NCBI GenBank assembly: GCA_025267735.1
Contig: CM046297.1
Location: 17,324,011 to 17,388,010, forward strand
Reading direction: 5' to 3'
DNA length: 64,000 nucleotides
From: Mactra quadrangularis
Taxonomy: Eukaryota > Mollusca > Bivalvia > Venerida > Mactridae
Both the position numbers and the translations under genes were made by a program. This document shows positions 34,812 through 45,980 of this stretch, piece by piece. Below the pieces are notes generated by a model, which saw only the letters and a list, made by a program, of their open reading frames with translations, did no database searches and was not told the DNA's origin. Numbering within the stretch: position 1 is the stretch's first letter; each line of letters opens with the position of its first letter.

Positions 34812-35416
34812 GGGCTGCGTTTAGTTAGCAGTTAGCGTTAGCCAAACATAGTTATTGTTATGAACGGTTTAAAATTGAACGACCCGTTGAAGTGCAAACG
34901 TTTAAAGATGGCGGACAAGAGAGTCGTTACTAGAAGAATTTGGAGAGGAGGACTTGTTTTCTTGGTTTTTTTTGTTAATGTATTGATCTAAATCAACGGG
35001 AGTATCAGTGCCGACTTCATTAGACCTAATCCACAATTTAAATTTATGGGTTTTTCCGTCTGTGCACAGGCGGTAAAAACAAAGTGGTCTACACATTGTT
35101 GCTAAGCAGCACAAACTATGGATTAAATGTATATACTACTGTTTTGTTTTACAAGCGTTTTCATTGAAACAGTGAACGTTTGTTTGTACCGGATGGGAAA
35201 ACCCAAATATTTGAATTTCAGATATAGTCTTTTCGCTATGGCAGTTACTTATTTGCAAAATGTACTGGAACTATTTTGTTTCAGGTTGTTTCATATTCGC
35301 GTACCATATACTAAAACCGTTAGCTGTTGACCTTAAACGCTTTCCGCTAACAGGTCGTTCAATTATGACTGTTATCGAACGTTACAGAACGTTCTCGGTA
35401 ACTGAGTGCAGGGCTG
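34812..35416. mobile_element. 0.6-kb insertion in the minisatellite (possible TIR element)
   Basis: Repeat-free sequence starts after TCTCTAGTCCT and the minisatellite resumes at TTTATAGATC (35,418). GGGCTG is present at both borders. Subterminal AATTGAACGACCCGTT near 34,872 has its inverse near 35,355, and ends contain GTTAGCAGTTAGCG / GTTACCGAGAACG, so imperfect inverted ends are likely. Inside, AAAGATGGCGGACAAGAGAG (34,903) is a good start-codon context for a 27-codon plus-strand ORF, and a 70-codon ORF lies on the minus strand (34,902-35,114). Neither is recognised. Confidence 0.55.
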
Positions 35417-38029
35417 ATTTATAGATCTATGACAACAGAAGTTCCGTAACTCTAGTCCTGCTATATAGAAATGACTAGGATAACGGAAATTCCGTAACTC
35501 TAGTCCTGCTATATATAGCTTACTAGGATAACGAAAATTCCGTAACTCTAGTCCCGCTATATAGAACTGTCTAGGATAACGGGAATTCCGTAACTCTAGT
35601 CCTGATATAAAGAGCTGACTAGAAAAACGGAAGTTCCGTTTCTCTAATCCAGCTATGAAGAGTTGTCTAGGATAACAAAAGTTGCGTAACTCTAGTCTTG
35701 CTTTATAGATCTGTCTAGGATAACGGAAGATACGTTACTTTAGTCCTGCTATATATAGCTGTCTATGATAACCGTAACTCTAGTCCTGCTATATAAAACT
35801 GTCTAGGATAACGGAAATTCCGTAACTCTAGTCCTGCTATGAAGAGCTGACTAGGGTAACGGAAGTTCCGTTTCTCTAATCCAGCTATGAAGAGTTGTCT
35901 AGGATAACAAAAGTTGCGTAACTCTAGTCCTGCTATCTAGGATAACGGAAGTTCCGTTACTCTGGTCCTGCTATATAGATCTGTCTAGGATAACGGAAAT
36001 TCCGTAACTCTAGTCCTGTTATGTGGAACTGTCTAAGATAACGGAAATTCCGTAACACTAGTCCTGCTTTATAGAGTTGTCTAGGATAACGGAAGTTCCG
36101 TAACTCTAGTCCTGCTATATAGATCTGTCTAGGATAACGGAAGTTCCGTTACTCTAATCCTGCTATGTAGAACTGTCTAGGATAACGGAATATCCGTTAC
36201 TATAGTCCTGCTATATAGAGTTGTCTAGGATAACGGAAATTCCGTAAGTCTAGTCCTGCTATATAGAACTGTCTAGGATAACGGAAATTCCGTAACTCTA
36301 GTCCTGCTATAAAGAGCTGACTAGGATAACAAAAGTTGCGTAACTCTAGTCCTGCTATCTAGGATAACGGAAGTTCCGTAACTCTAATCCTGCTATGTAG
36401 ATCTGTCTAGGATAACGGATATTCCGTTACTATAGTCCTGCTATATAGAGTTGTCTAGGATCACGGAAGTTCCATTACTGTAGTCCTGCTATTAAGATCT
36501 GACTAAGATAACGGAAGTTCCGTAACTCTAGTCCTGCTATGTAAAACTGTCTAGGATAACGGAAATTCCGTAACTCTAGTCCTGCTTTATAGAGTTGTCT
36601 AGGATAACGGAAGTTCCGTAACTCTTGTCCTGCTATATAGATCTGTCTAGGAGAACGGAAGTTCCGTAACTCTAGTCCTGCTATATAGAGTTGTCTAGGA
36701 TCACGGAAGTTCCATAACTGTAGTCCTGCTATTAAGATCTGACTAAGATAACGGAAGTTCCGTAACTCTAATCCTGCTATGTAGAACTGTCTTAGATAAC
36801 GGTAATTCCGTAACTCTAGTCCTGCTATAAAGAGTTGTCTAGGATAACGGAAGTTCCGTAACTCTAGTCCTGCTATTTAGAGTTGTCTAGGATTACGGAA
36901 ATTCCGTTATTCTAGTCATACTATATAGTGCTGTCTTGGATAACGGAAGTTCCGTAACTCTAGTTCTGCTATATAGATCTGTCTAGGATAACGGAAGTTC
37001 CGTAACTTTAATCCTGGTATGTAGAACTGTCTTAGATAATGAAAATTCCGTAACTCTAGTCCTGCTATATAGAGTTGTCTAGGATTACGGAAGTTCCGTT
37101 ACTCAAGTCCTGCTATAAAGAGTTGTCTAGGATTACGGAAATTCCGTAATTCTAGTCCTACTATATAGTGATGTCTTGGATAACGGAAGTTCCGTAACTC
37201 TAGTCCTGCTTTATAGATCTGTCTAGGATAGCGGAAGTTCCGAAACTTTAATCCTGGTATGTAGAACTGTTTTAAGATAACGGAAATTCCGTAACTCTAG
37301 TCCTGCTTTATAGAGTTGTCTAGGATAACGGAAGTTCCGTAACTCTAGTCCTGCTATGTAAAACTGTCTAGGATAACGGAAATTCCGTAACTCTAGTCCT
37401 GCTATATAGAGTTGTCTAGGATCACGGAAGTTCCATAACTGTAGTCCTGCTATTAAGATCTGACTAAGATAACGGAAGTTCCGTAACTCTAATCCTGCTA
37501 TGTAAAACTGTCTTAGATAACGGTAATTCCGTAACTCTAGTCCTGCTATAAAGAGTTGTCTAGGATTACGGAAGTTCCGTAACTCTAGTCCTGCTATTTA
37601 GAGTTGTCTAGGATTACGGAAGTTCCGTAACTTTTATCCTGCTATGTAGAACTGTTCTAAGATAACGGAAATTCCGTAACTCTTGTCCTGCTTTATAGAG
37701 TTGTCTAGGATTACGGAAATTCCGTCATTCTAGTCCTACTATATAGTGTTGTCTTGGATAACGGAAGTTCCGTTACTCTAGTCCTGCTATATAGAGTTGT
37801 CTAGGATAACGAAAATTCCGTAATTCTAGTCCAACTATATAGTGATGTCTTGGATAACGGAAGTTCCGTAACTCTAGTCCTGCTATATTGATCTGTCTAG
37901 GATAACGGAAGTTCCGTAACTTTAATCCTGCTATGTAGAACTAACGGAAATTCCGTAACTCTAGTCCTGCTATATAGATTAGTCTAGGATTACGGAAGTT
38001 CCGTAACTCAAGTCCTGCAATATAGAGTT

Positions 38030-38235
38030 GTCTAGGATTACGGCCGTTACTCTAGTCCTGCTATATAGAGTTGTCTAGGATTACGGCCGTTACTCTAGTC
38101 CTGCTATATAGAGTTGTCTAGGATTACGGCCGTTACTCTAGTCCTTCTATATAGAGTTGTCTAGGATTACGGCCGTTACTCTAGTCCTTCTATATAGAGT
38201 TGTCTAGGATTACGGCCGTTACTCTAGTCCTGCTA
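38030..38235 (+). repeat. Local 43-bp variant, five units
   Basis: Five adjacent units carry GGATTACGGCCGTTACTC, which lacks 5 bp of the usual GGAAGTTCC region and creates CGGCCG. They are almost identical and are therefore a recent local amplification within the older array. Confidence 0.85.
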
Positions 38236-38449
38236 TATAGAGTTGTCTAGGATAACGGAAGTTCCGTAACTCTAGTCCTGCTATATAGAGTTGTCTTGGA
38301 TAACGGAAATTCCGTAACTCTAATCCAGCTATGTAGAACTTTCTAGGATAACGGAAATTCCGTAACTCTAGTCCTGCTATATAGCGTTATCAGGATTACG
38401 GAAGTTCCGTAACTCTAGTCCTGCTTCATAGAGCTGTCTAGGATAACCG

Positions 38450-39031
38450 TTACTCTAGTCCTGCCATGTAGAGTTGTCTAGGATTACGGAAATTCCGTAA
38501 CTCTAATCCTGCTATGTAGAACTGTCTAGGATAACGGAAGTTCCGTAACTCTAGTCCTGCTATAAAGAGTTGTCTAGGATAACGGAAGTTCCGTAATTCT
38601 AGTCCTGCTATATAGATCCGTCTAGGATAACGGAAGTTCCGTAACTCTAATCCAGCTATGTAGAACTTTCTAGGATAACGGAAATTCCGTAACTCTAGTC
38701 CTGCTATAAAGAGTTGTCTAGGATAACGGAAGTTCCGTAATTCTAGTCCTGCTATATAGATCCGTCTAGGATAACGGAAGTTCCGTAACTCTAGTCCTGC
38801 TATACAGAACTGTCTAGGATAACGGAAATTCCGTAACTGTAGTCCTGCTATATGGAGTTGTCTAGGATAACGGAAGTTCCGTAATTCTAGTCCTGCTATA
38901 TAGATCTGTCTAGGATAACGGAAGTTCCGTAACTCTAGTCCTGCTATATAGATCTGTCTAGGATAACGGAAGTTCCGTAACTCTAGTCCTGCTATATAGA
39001 GTTGTCTAGGATAACGGAAGTTCTGAAGCAA
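38450..39031 (-). CDS. 193-codon repeat ORF: twelve 16-residue repeats (probably spurious)
   Basis: Because 48 is divisible by 3, the minus strand of this part of the array stays open for twelve repeats of LRNFRYPRQIYIAGLE-like sequence. It is the longest ORF in the window. There is no signal peptide or transmembrane region. Neighbouring units of the same array contain stops and frame shifts, and the repeat-to-repeat variation includes many non-synonymous changes (Q/R/K, I/L/F, Y/H/C/F), as expected without selection. I think it is a by-product of the repeat length. Confidence 0.15.
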   Translation of the reverse strand: MLQNFRYPRQLYIAGLELRNFRYPRQIYIAGLELRNFRYPRQIYIAGLELRNFRYPRQLHIAGLQLRNFRYPRQFCIAGLELRNFRYPRRIYIAGLELRNFRYPRQLFIAGLELRNFRYPRKFYIAGLELRNFRYPRRIYIAGLELRNFRYPRQLFIAGLELRNFRYPRQFYIAGLELRNFRNPRQLYMAGLE

Positions 39032-39329
39032 CTGAAGCGATGTCTCATGTAGTTATGTTGGATGACGGAACTTCCGTTACTTAATCCTCGCCTCAGATGG
39101 GCTTGTACTAACACTGTTGTTCAGTAGCTGTAGTCACACCTGATATAGTTAACTAGGATTAGGGAATTTCCATAACTCTAGATCCCGCTAGATCAAAGTT
39201 ACAGTGGCAGCAGCTTGTGTCAATTACATTTGGAGCTCCTCGGCTGTTTATTCTTACGTTTAATTAACAGTCGAAGTGTTCCAAATGTCACTACTTTTTA
39301 AACACAACCAGTAGCATGCTCAATCAAAC

Positions 39330-39600
39330 AAAACGTTACAGAACGTCACATAACGATACATTCAGACCTCCTCGGCCATTAATAATCTAATCTAATACAC
39401 AAATATGCGATCGTTAAGGCAATGAGTGAGGTTTCAAAATTAATGGATTAAAGACAAAGTATCATTCATTCCCTACACGACCATATATTTGTTTAACACC
39501 GGTAGATTCTAAATAGCGTCTAAATATGGAGATTATTCGCAGCAAAAGGCCGAGGAGTTCCGAATGTATCGTTACGGAACGTTCTGTAACGTTCGTGGAA
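39330..39600. mobile_element. MITE-like inverted repeat, about 46-bp arms
   Basis: AACGTTACAGAACGTCACAT at 39,332 and its inverse ending GGAACGTTCTGTAACGTT near 39,600 extend inward through ...GAATGTATCG / CGATACATTC to CTCCTCGGCC / GGCCGAGGAG. The GAGGAGTTCCGAATG word also occurs near 28,492 and 60,490-60,700, so the family is dispersed here. Confidence 0.65.
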
Positions 39601-40271
39601 ACTGAACTCCCTTCAGATATTGACTAATCGTTCATAGTTAAATTGTATTCAACTGTCGGTGGCGCATACATTTATCCCGAATTCCAATCATTTCTATCAT
39701 TGCGATAGTTAACAAATAATATACCGGTTATTAAGAACGAATATTATCAAGTATTTAAATAGGTAGGGTTCATGCATGAGGCACCGACAGAAAAATAAAA
39801 TTCAACCATGGACGATGCAAACATCTGTACTCTAAGATGCACAAGTAGTCACAAATATCCGCCGTTTGACTCCGTGCAACAAATGTTGCCAGGGGTTGTG
39901 ATACTTATGAATGTGTTCTAAGTAAAACACAACACCGAAAATTTGAAAATTGTACTTGGACAACAAACATCTCAAGGACAAAATGTCCGAGATGACTTGT
40001 TAATTATCAGTGGGCCAAGTTATATCAAGGGCATGAAATTGGGCAACAAGCATCTCAAGGACAAAATGTCCGAGACGACGTGTTAGGAATGAACAGGCCA
40101 AATTATAACATGAAAGCGGATCTTGATATTCGTTCGTTCTTCTGCAGCAGTTGACTGAAGACATCGAAATATCTTGACATGTTTCATGAATCTTTGTGTC
40201 CATAGCAACAAACCTGAAATTATATATTAAAGGCTCATTAGAATAAGTACTTTTTATATTGTTATGTAAAA
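39601..40271. other. Region with an 83-bp tandem duplication and a possible exon
   Basis: CATCTCAAGGACAAAATGTC at 39,969 recurs at 40,052 with flanking similarity, and each copy contains the palindrome GGACA-AAA-TGTCC. Plus-strand frames round 39,810-39,960 are Cys-rich but broken by shifts. Otherwise nothing is recognised. Confidence 0.45.
40000..40213 (-). CDS. Possible exon / small ORF, 67 codons
   Basis: On the minus strand ATATATAATTTCAG| gives an acceptor-like site before 40,213, ten bases upstream of ATGGACACAAAG. The peptide starts MDTKIHETCQDISMSSVNCC and holds four Cys in its first 40 residues. No domain is recognised. The ORF runs into the 83-bp duplication and stops there. Confidence 0.2.
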
Positions 40272-40530
40272 AGCCGTGTCAACACATTTTGGTTTTTTTA
40301 CAGCGTCCAGCGCACCTAACCTAGCTATCCTGGACACACTTGTCTATAGCCAGTACTTACACGCCGGAACTTCTCTATATACCTAATAAATGGAGGAAAA
40401 TTGTCATATAACTGTCAAATTATCGCGGAAGGATATAACTTCTCCAAATAAAACTCGAAACAATACCCCTTCTGCAAACAGAGATTCCTGATCCCGGTGC
40501 GCTACAAGCTGCGCAACCAACCCGGGTTAG
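40272..40530 (-). mobile_element. SINE family B, minus-strand copy
   Basis: On the minus strand the head reads AACCCGGGTTGGTTGCGCAG with GCGCACCGGGATCAGGAATC. The body and tail (GTCCAGGATAGCTAGGTTAG, GTGTTGACACGGC) follow as in the copy at 22,401. It is moderately diverged. Confidence 0.8.
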
Positions 40531-41919
40531 AATAAGTATACTATAAGATGCTACTGATCACTGATCAATACCTGTAAATTTTCTTCATATGAAGAGTGAC
40601 TACAATAGTCTAACAACGATATTTTCATTGATGTTCATAAACAAAATTATTATTGTTTGATAAAATTTCGGAGAATCTCATAGTACTTACCACTGGAGCT
40701 TATATCATAACGTGATGTTTCCATTTACTCATCCATCCAACTCAAAATGGCCATATTTTGTCTTTTCTTACTCTGTTAAATCCATGGACATTCATCGCAA
40801 CCTAAAATATAACATACGGGAATAAAAACCATACAGAAATGTTTTTATGATACTAATGTATACAATTTGAAGCTGAATACAGTATAACCTCTGCAGAACA
40901 AATCTTCTGTGCAAAAACAGCTTTCTGCAATCACGTTAGATGCATTTTTAATGGAAGTTAACCTCTGCAGAGCAACAACCTCTGAACAGCAACACATTTT
41001 GTACCTCTCCATGGGTGTTGTTTAAGAGAGGTTGTACTGTATCTATATTAAAATAAATACCAGGCAAAAATTTCACAAACAAACTGAAGAAGGAACTCAA
41101 AAACAGACTAAAGCGGGTTTTTTACTATAGATATCGTTTCACTGCAGTTGGAATGACTGTTGTTAGATGATCTTAATAATGAAAATACATAAAATGTTTC
41201 AAGATAAAATACCATGGGTTTTTAGTGTGAACTTAAAACAACAAACTCGCATTTAACTTGAGACTAAACTACACAGTTTTTTAACAGATAGAAATTACAA
41301 AAATTGAATTAGACTCTATCCAAACGTGTTTGTCAGTTTTATTTTGTATAATATGGTAGAAAACCTGCTGTATTTGACTTCGTAATGACACATATATTTG
41401 TTGTAACGTTGATTACAATAGCAAAATGATTGCCCAAAATAAACTTGAGGACAAAGTCCTTTTTTCGTGAAAGTGTAGATTTTTAGGAAATTACCTCGTA
41501 GCATTGTCTTGTTCACATTTCTTGATCCATACAAATCAGTCAGAATCTGAAATAGACAAAACACGAGAAGAGAAACCCAAACGAAATATGTATTTTAAAC
41601 TGGCATGTTTATTATACCAAAGGAAATTAACAAAATATAACAAAAGATGTGCTGAAAAAGAGAAGCAAATTAGCATGGGACTCGGAGCATAGACTAGCAT
41701 GCATAAGGTACAGGGAGGGGCACGGGCAGGGATTTTTACACCATGGGGGTTCACTGGTCTGTTTAGGGCGGTCATTTCCGCTACCATTCCCACCTATTCA
41801 CCAGGGCTATAGAAAGTCTCTGATCACCATTATTCCAAGATTGCTGACTTGCAATAAAGCTTATTTTACCTAGTTAAGACAAAACTTATCAATATCCAAA
41901 AAGGTTTACCCCTAATCCT
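40531..41919. other. AT-rich non-coding region (contains a pogo-like MITE)
   Basis: Apart from the MITE at 40,880-41,039, only short, compositionally biased open frames are present and no domain is recognised. Confidence 0.45.
40880..41039. mobile_element. 160-bp pogo/Tigger-like MITE
   Basis: Ends are CAGTATAACCTCTGCAGAAC and, inverted, CAGTACAACCTCTCTTAAAC, each bordered by TA (40,878-40,879 and 41,040-41,041). The CAGTRYAACCTC ends and TA duplication are those of the pogo/Tigger branch of Tc1/mariner. It has no coding capacity. The interior repeats CTCTGCAGARCAAC. Confidence 0.8.
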
Positions 41920-42320
41920 ACAATCTGATTAAAACCTGATCTAAAATCTCTCGCCTACTCGCTAAATTGATTTAGATATGGCCTTTTTCAAACGAAGGTC
42001 ACGTTCAGGTGACCTTTTCTCATCATGATATTCATGACGAGAGTTATGATACGTAACTTGTTTACATCGTCTACGTCACGCAATTTGGAATGAGCCGTCC
42101 AATCGCAGAATGAGAATAATACTGCTGTTAAATAAGCTTGCCAGTTTTGGTCTAAAAAATAAAAATTACGAAATCAAAATGTGATTAATAGTGTTTTCAT
42201 CTAGATAAAAGCTACGCATTGATTGACACAAAGTTCATCTCGACGTGACTTTCCACGGATACAGTAGAGATCCTGTAGGACAATGCTGTACAGGATATCT
42301 GTTTACTGTGATTGCTAAGC
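41920..42320 (+). repeat. Dispersed repeat R, copy 1
   Basis: The sequence from AATCTGATTAAAACCTGATC through AACGAAGGTCACGTTCAGGT and AGCTACGCATTGATTG to GTACAGGATATCTGTTTAC recurs in order at 58,287-58,620. It includes AAGGTCA-N8-TGACCTT-like inverted half-sites. It may be a non-autonomous transposon; ends not determined. Confidence 0.75.
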
Positions 42321-42771
42321 CTTTACCCACTCAAAATGAATCACTGTGTTCTTAGCAATAAACCCATGTTCCACCCGAGAAATCATTAGTTTTGAAATAT
42401 TGATAAAACTGCACCAAGCTATTCCTCTTAATATGTATTTTACATAAACTCAAACGAATCCGGACTTAAAGACAAAATATCCCAAAGTGTCCACCTTACA
42501 CGGAGAAATAGATTAAACTCGGCGGAGGGTTTCATGAACTTGACTTTTAACACATTGGGGAATTCATGTTTTATTCATACTCATTACCCAGGAAAAAGTT
42601 GATAACTAACTTTACGTCTATTCTTAAGAAAAAGAAATCCACGGGTAACTCATGTACAGTGTGACAAAATTTAACCAGAAAACTATACTAAAAATTTTAC
42701 GATTATCTTAAACGGTTACTTCTACAACAGCAAGGCGAGATTCGTCAAATCTAAATACAATTTATTTATCT
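42321..42771. other. Non-coding spacer
   Basis: No gene, repeat or RNA recognised. Confidence 0.5.
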
Positions 42772-43051
42772 ATTTATTGGAGTAAACGCCGTATCCACAC
42801 AATTTAGGTCATTTCACGGCGTCCAGCGCACCTAACCTAGCTTTCCTGGACCATTGTCTATAACCAGTACTCATCTACCCTTCCACAAAGCCGGAAACTT
42901 CTCCATTTTATCTAATCAATGGAGGAAAATCGACATCATTGTCAAATTTTCGTGGAAGGGTATAACCTCCGAATGGGATTCTAACCCGCACCCCCTAGGG
43001 CACGAGTATCCAAATCCCAGCGCGCTATCAACTGCGCTATAGACCCGGGTT
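42772..43051 (-). mobile_element. SINE family B, minus-strand copy
   Basis: On the minus strand the head is AACCCGGGTCTATAGCGCAG, with the B box region GCGGGTTAGAATCCC, body TTGACAATGATGTCGATTTT, and tail GTCCAGGAAAGCTAGGTTAG ending ATACGGCGTTTACTCC. Intact in length. Confidence 0.85.
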
Positions 43052-44134
43052 ATCTAAATACAAATTTTCTCGACAGTTCATATATAGTTTGGATAAACTA
43101 GTCAATTCAGTGGATTCGAATGTTAATGCAACAGATCTGAATAATCTTTAATGTACGAAAATCTCAATGACTATTTATTAATATCAAGGATATTATCAAA
43201 AAAGCGTATGATGTGATAGCAAAATATTATTTATATAACATTTAATAGATGCAAAAAAGAATGTTCATTTATCCCTAAATTTGATCATAGAGCAAAACTA
43301 ACTCATATTCTGTTATATGACAGGGCAATCTATCAATTATCATTTCAACATTAAAATTTTAACATTTTTTAACAATTTTGGGTGAAGTCTGTACGCATGG
43401 CAATAGTACAAAATAAATGGCTTAATTTGAAAATAATGATCTCTCTTCAAACTGTTTTTTTTCTAAATTAATAGTTTAATAGTTGTATATGTTGTCTCAT
43501 GATGAAAGCACTTTTTTTTGAATGGTGAGTATTTGTTTGCCATGGTAACCAATTTCAGAAATTGAAAACATATTCTGAACTAAAAAAGAACACGTTTAAC
43601 TTTTATCATAGAATTAGTAAATATAGTCCTAGATATGGGATTCCTTTTAAAACAATTGAGACAGCAAAATAATAACATGTATATATGAGCACTGTTTGAG
43701 TTTCATGTTGTTGAGGTCGCTTCTAAGGTAACAAAAAACGCAGTTCTTACTATTACAATCATGCTACTTCTGACTTTAAATGACGGAATTTTTACTTTGC
43801 AGTGGGCATTAAAATGTGATATATCAGTATGCATAGAATTTATCATATAATCTGTATCATTCTTGCAGACCTAAGAAGGATTGGTGGCCGTGAAAACGGA
43901 ATAAGTGAATACACGCTGAGGCGATGACTAGTATGTGCAGGCAATAACCATAATTATTATTGTTATAACCGTTGTAATCATTATAATCGTCAAAATAAAT
44001 ATTATATTACAATTATACATTATACAATGTACTCTGGACTATATAAGTTGTGATACATCAATGCGTTCCTGCGGTGGTATGGATGATTATATTGTCAGAG
44101 ATCGTCTTTGACAAATTATTGACGGTAAAAAAAG
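43052..44134. other. AT-rich non-coding region
   Basis: Nothing recognised; homopolymer-rich. It precedes the gag relic, and no LTR (TG...CA ends with a primer-binding site) could be identified in it. Confidence 0.45.
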
Positions 44135-45095
44135 ATGCGAAGTAGTTCACCAGTTACTGCATCAACTCCACGTCTAACAAGAATGAACCTACAAGAGGAC
44201 ACTCCGGTTAGACAATACAGGGACGCATCAAGAAGGAGAAGATCCAAAGAAGAATATGTGGAAGACGGTGAAAGAAGAACATCGAACAATGATTTTAGGA
44301 GACCTGCAAGGGAGGCGGAATATTTGGAATTAGTGAACGACAGGCCCTTGGACAGATCCAGAAAAAGAATGGGTAGAGGACACGTTAATTTTGATTATGA
44401 AGAAGAAAAGTTGCCTAGGAGATCTATGGGTAACATATCAAAAACTATGGTATTCAATGAAAATAGTAACTGGTTTGCTTGTATGAGCAAATTTCAATTG
44501 TTTGCCAGAAAAAAAATATTTCCGAATCCCAACATAGAATTCATGGACTTGGTTGATAATTAGAAAAAGAGGTTCAATAGTAGAGAAGAAACCGAAACAT
44601 ACAAGGTCGAATTGTTGGCTATGCGACAACACTATGGGGAAACTTGGTAAGAGTCTGCGGAAAGGGTTGAAACTTTAGCTGTAAAACCTGAAGAGTTCCA
44701 TGATGAATTCATAGTTAGGAGGTTCACCCATGGTATTCCGGATAAAGATACAGCATTATATGTGTCAAATCTGTATGTTAGATCTATTGATCAAGTCATC
44801 AGGAAAATAAAAAAAGTTACAAACACAATTGGGCAGCTATAAGAGCAACAAGGGACCCAAAGACAAAAAGGGTCATCAGTTGGGTTTAAACCTGATGACA
44901 TCAAGAATTATTTCTGTCATTAATATGCCCTCGCCAAATCTAAGCGAAATTGCCGTTTGGTAATTGACATGCAGGAAGAGGTTAAAGTCCATATTGAAGC
45001 CTCTTGGATCTTGGAACACATATCACACCGAGACAAGGAAAAGAATATGATGCATGTTCCTAAAGTGAAGCGAGTACAAGATTGTGCAAGGATGT
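44135..45095 (+). pseudogene. Decayed retroelement gag (Ty3/gypsy-like)
   Basis: A single reading frame runs from ATG at 44,135 for about 320 codons, interrupted only by four in-frame stops (44,561, 44,648, 44,840, 44,921) and no frameshift. The N-terminal 90 residues are Arg/Glu-rich and disordered. A capsid-like part follows (residues such as TYKVELLAMRQHYGETW, and later EEFHDEFIVRRFTHGIPD). Then, after a stop, comes a NYFCH...KSKRNC piece that looks like a ruined CCHC zinc knuckle. This order is that of gag in Ty3/gypsy-type elements, where it packages the RNA. No protease, reverse transcriptase or integrase is seen downstream and no LTRs were found. Confidence 0.5.
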
Positions 45096-45738
45096 GAGGT
45101 TGAGGACCCAAAGTCTCCCGAAGTCTGTGCAAGACGCAGCAACCGGAAGTGGCACACATCAAAGATCCCCACCAAATGAAGACCAAGATGTATATTCAAT
45201 ATCAACAGGTGAGGAGGAACGACCCCAAGGAGGAGGAAATCCCAAACACATGTTAAGTGAGACCTAAAAGTGATAAGCCCTTGTTGAAACCTACTAATGT
45301 GGACTACCATCTGGAATCCTCTTCATCAGTTAGGGAAGATCCATCCAAGAGAGAAACCCTTGGTGAGATAAAAAACCCTTGGACTCATTGGAAATCTCAG
45401 GTTATATCACGGTACGAAACTGTGACCAGACAGAATGTCAAGTGTCAGTTTGCTTTTTTGAAGTTTTATCAGCATACAGAACAAATTGTACAACATCAAT
45501 TGAAAACCACATCAATTAAAAGTGTTATCAAAATTAGAGCAAAAATCAGTCAGAAAAGATTGGAATAATATAAGAACGTTTTCACTTGAAGGTACATGTA
45601 CATGTACCTATAAACTTTTAACAAAACACAGTATTGGATCATTGACCTTACTTAAAGTGAATATAAGAGTTAAAGGTCCTCATAATGTTTACTTAAACAA
45701 AATATAACAAGTAAATCTGTGAGCTAATGCTCACAAGT
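45096..45738 (+). other. Downstream of gag relic, open but unassigned
   Basis: A 103-codon frame (45,257-45,568; begins MRPKSDKPLLKPTNVDYHLE) is polar and basic and may be decayed retroelement sequence, since it directly follows the gag relic. No catalytic motif is visible. Confidence 0.25.
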
Positions 45739-45980
45739 GATACCCCCGCAAAAATCTAAAAATATGCGACAAACAGAAAGTAAATGAGCAAGGAGCATGA
45801 AATCGCTTTACACCACATGGGATTATGGGATGAAGCAATATGCAATGTATTACGCTGCTTCATGTTATAGTTGCTGAGAAAACTGCGACGGAAATTTTGA
45901 AATGGACGGACGGACGGACGGACGGACGGACGGACAAGGGTTAAACAGTATACCCCCTCTTCTTCGAAGCGGGGGGTATA
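45739..45980. mobile_element. MITE-like element ending in ATACCCCCGC, with (GGAC)8
   Basis: GATACCCCCGC at the left faces GCGGGGGGTATA at the right, and the 32-bp GGAC tract lies at 45,904-45,935, close to the right end. A lone ATACCCCCGC at 62,257 suggests a further fragment of the family. Confidence 0.55.
45904..45935 (+). repeat. Microsatellite (GGAC)8
   Basis: Eight uninterrupted copies; part of the surrounding MITE-like element. Confidence 0.95.

Larger units (their letters stand above)
35417..39170 (+). repeat. 48-bp minisatellite
   Basis: About 75 units with the core TAACTCTAGTCCTGCTATAT, then AGAGTTGTCTAGGATAACGG and AAGTTCC. AACGGAAGTTCCGTT in most units is an inverted repeat apart from its centre base. 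Divergence is moderate; several multi-unit blocks (e.g. round 36,460, 36,700, 37,430 with CTATTAAGATCTGACTAAGA) are repeated, showing block duplication. Confidence 0.95.

Noticed and set aside
39810..39960. Cys-rich peptide on the plus strand upstream of the 83-bp duplication
   Set aside because: Needs at least two frameshifts within 150 bp to keep the cysteines; no family recognised.
45904..45935. GGAC tract as a regulatory element
   Set aside because: It is a simple repeat inside a MITE-like element, a common situation; no evidence for regulation.
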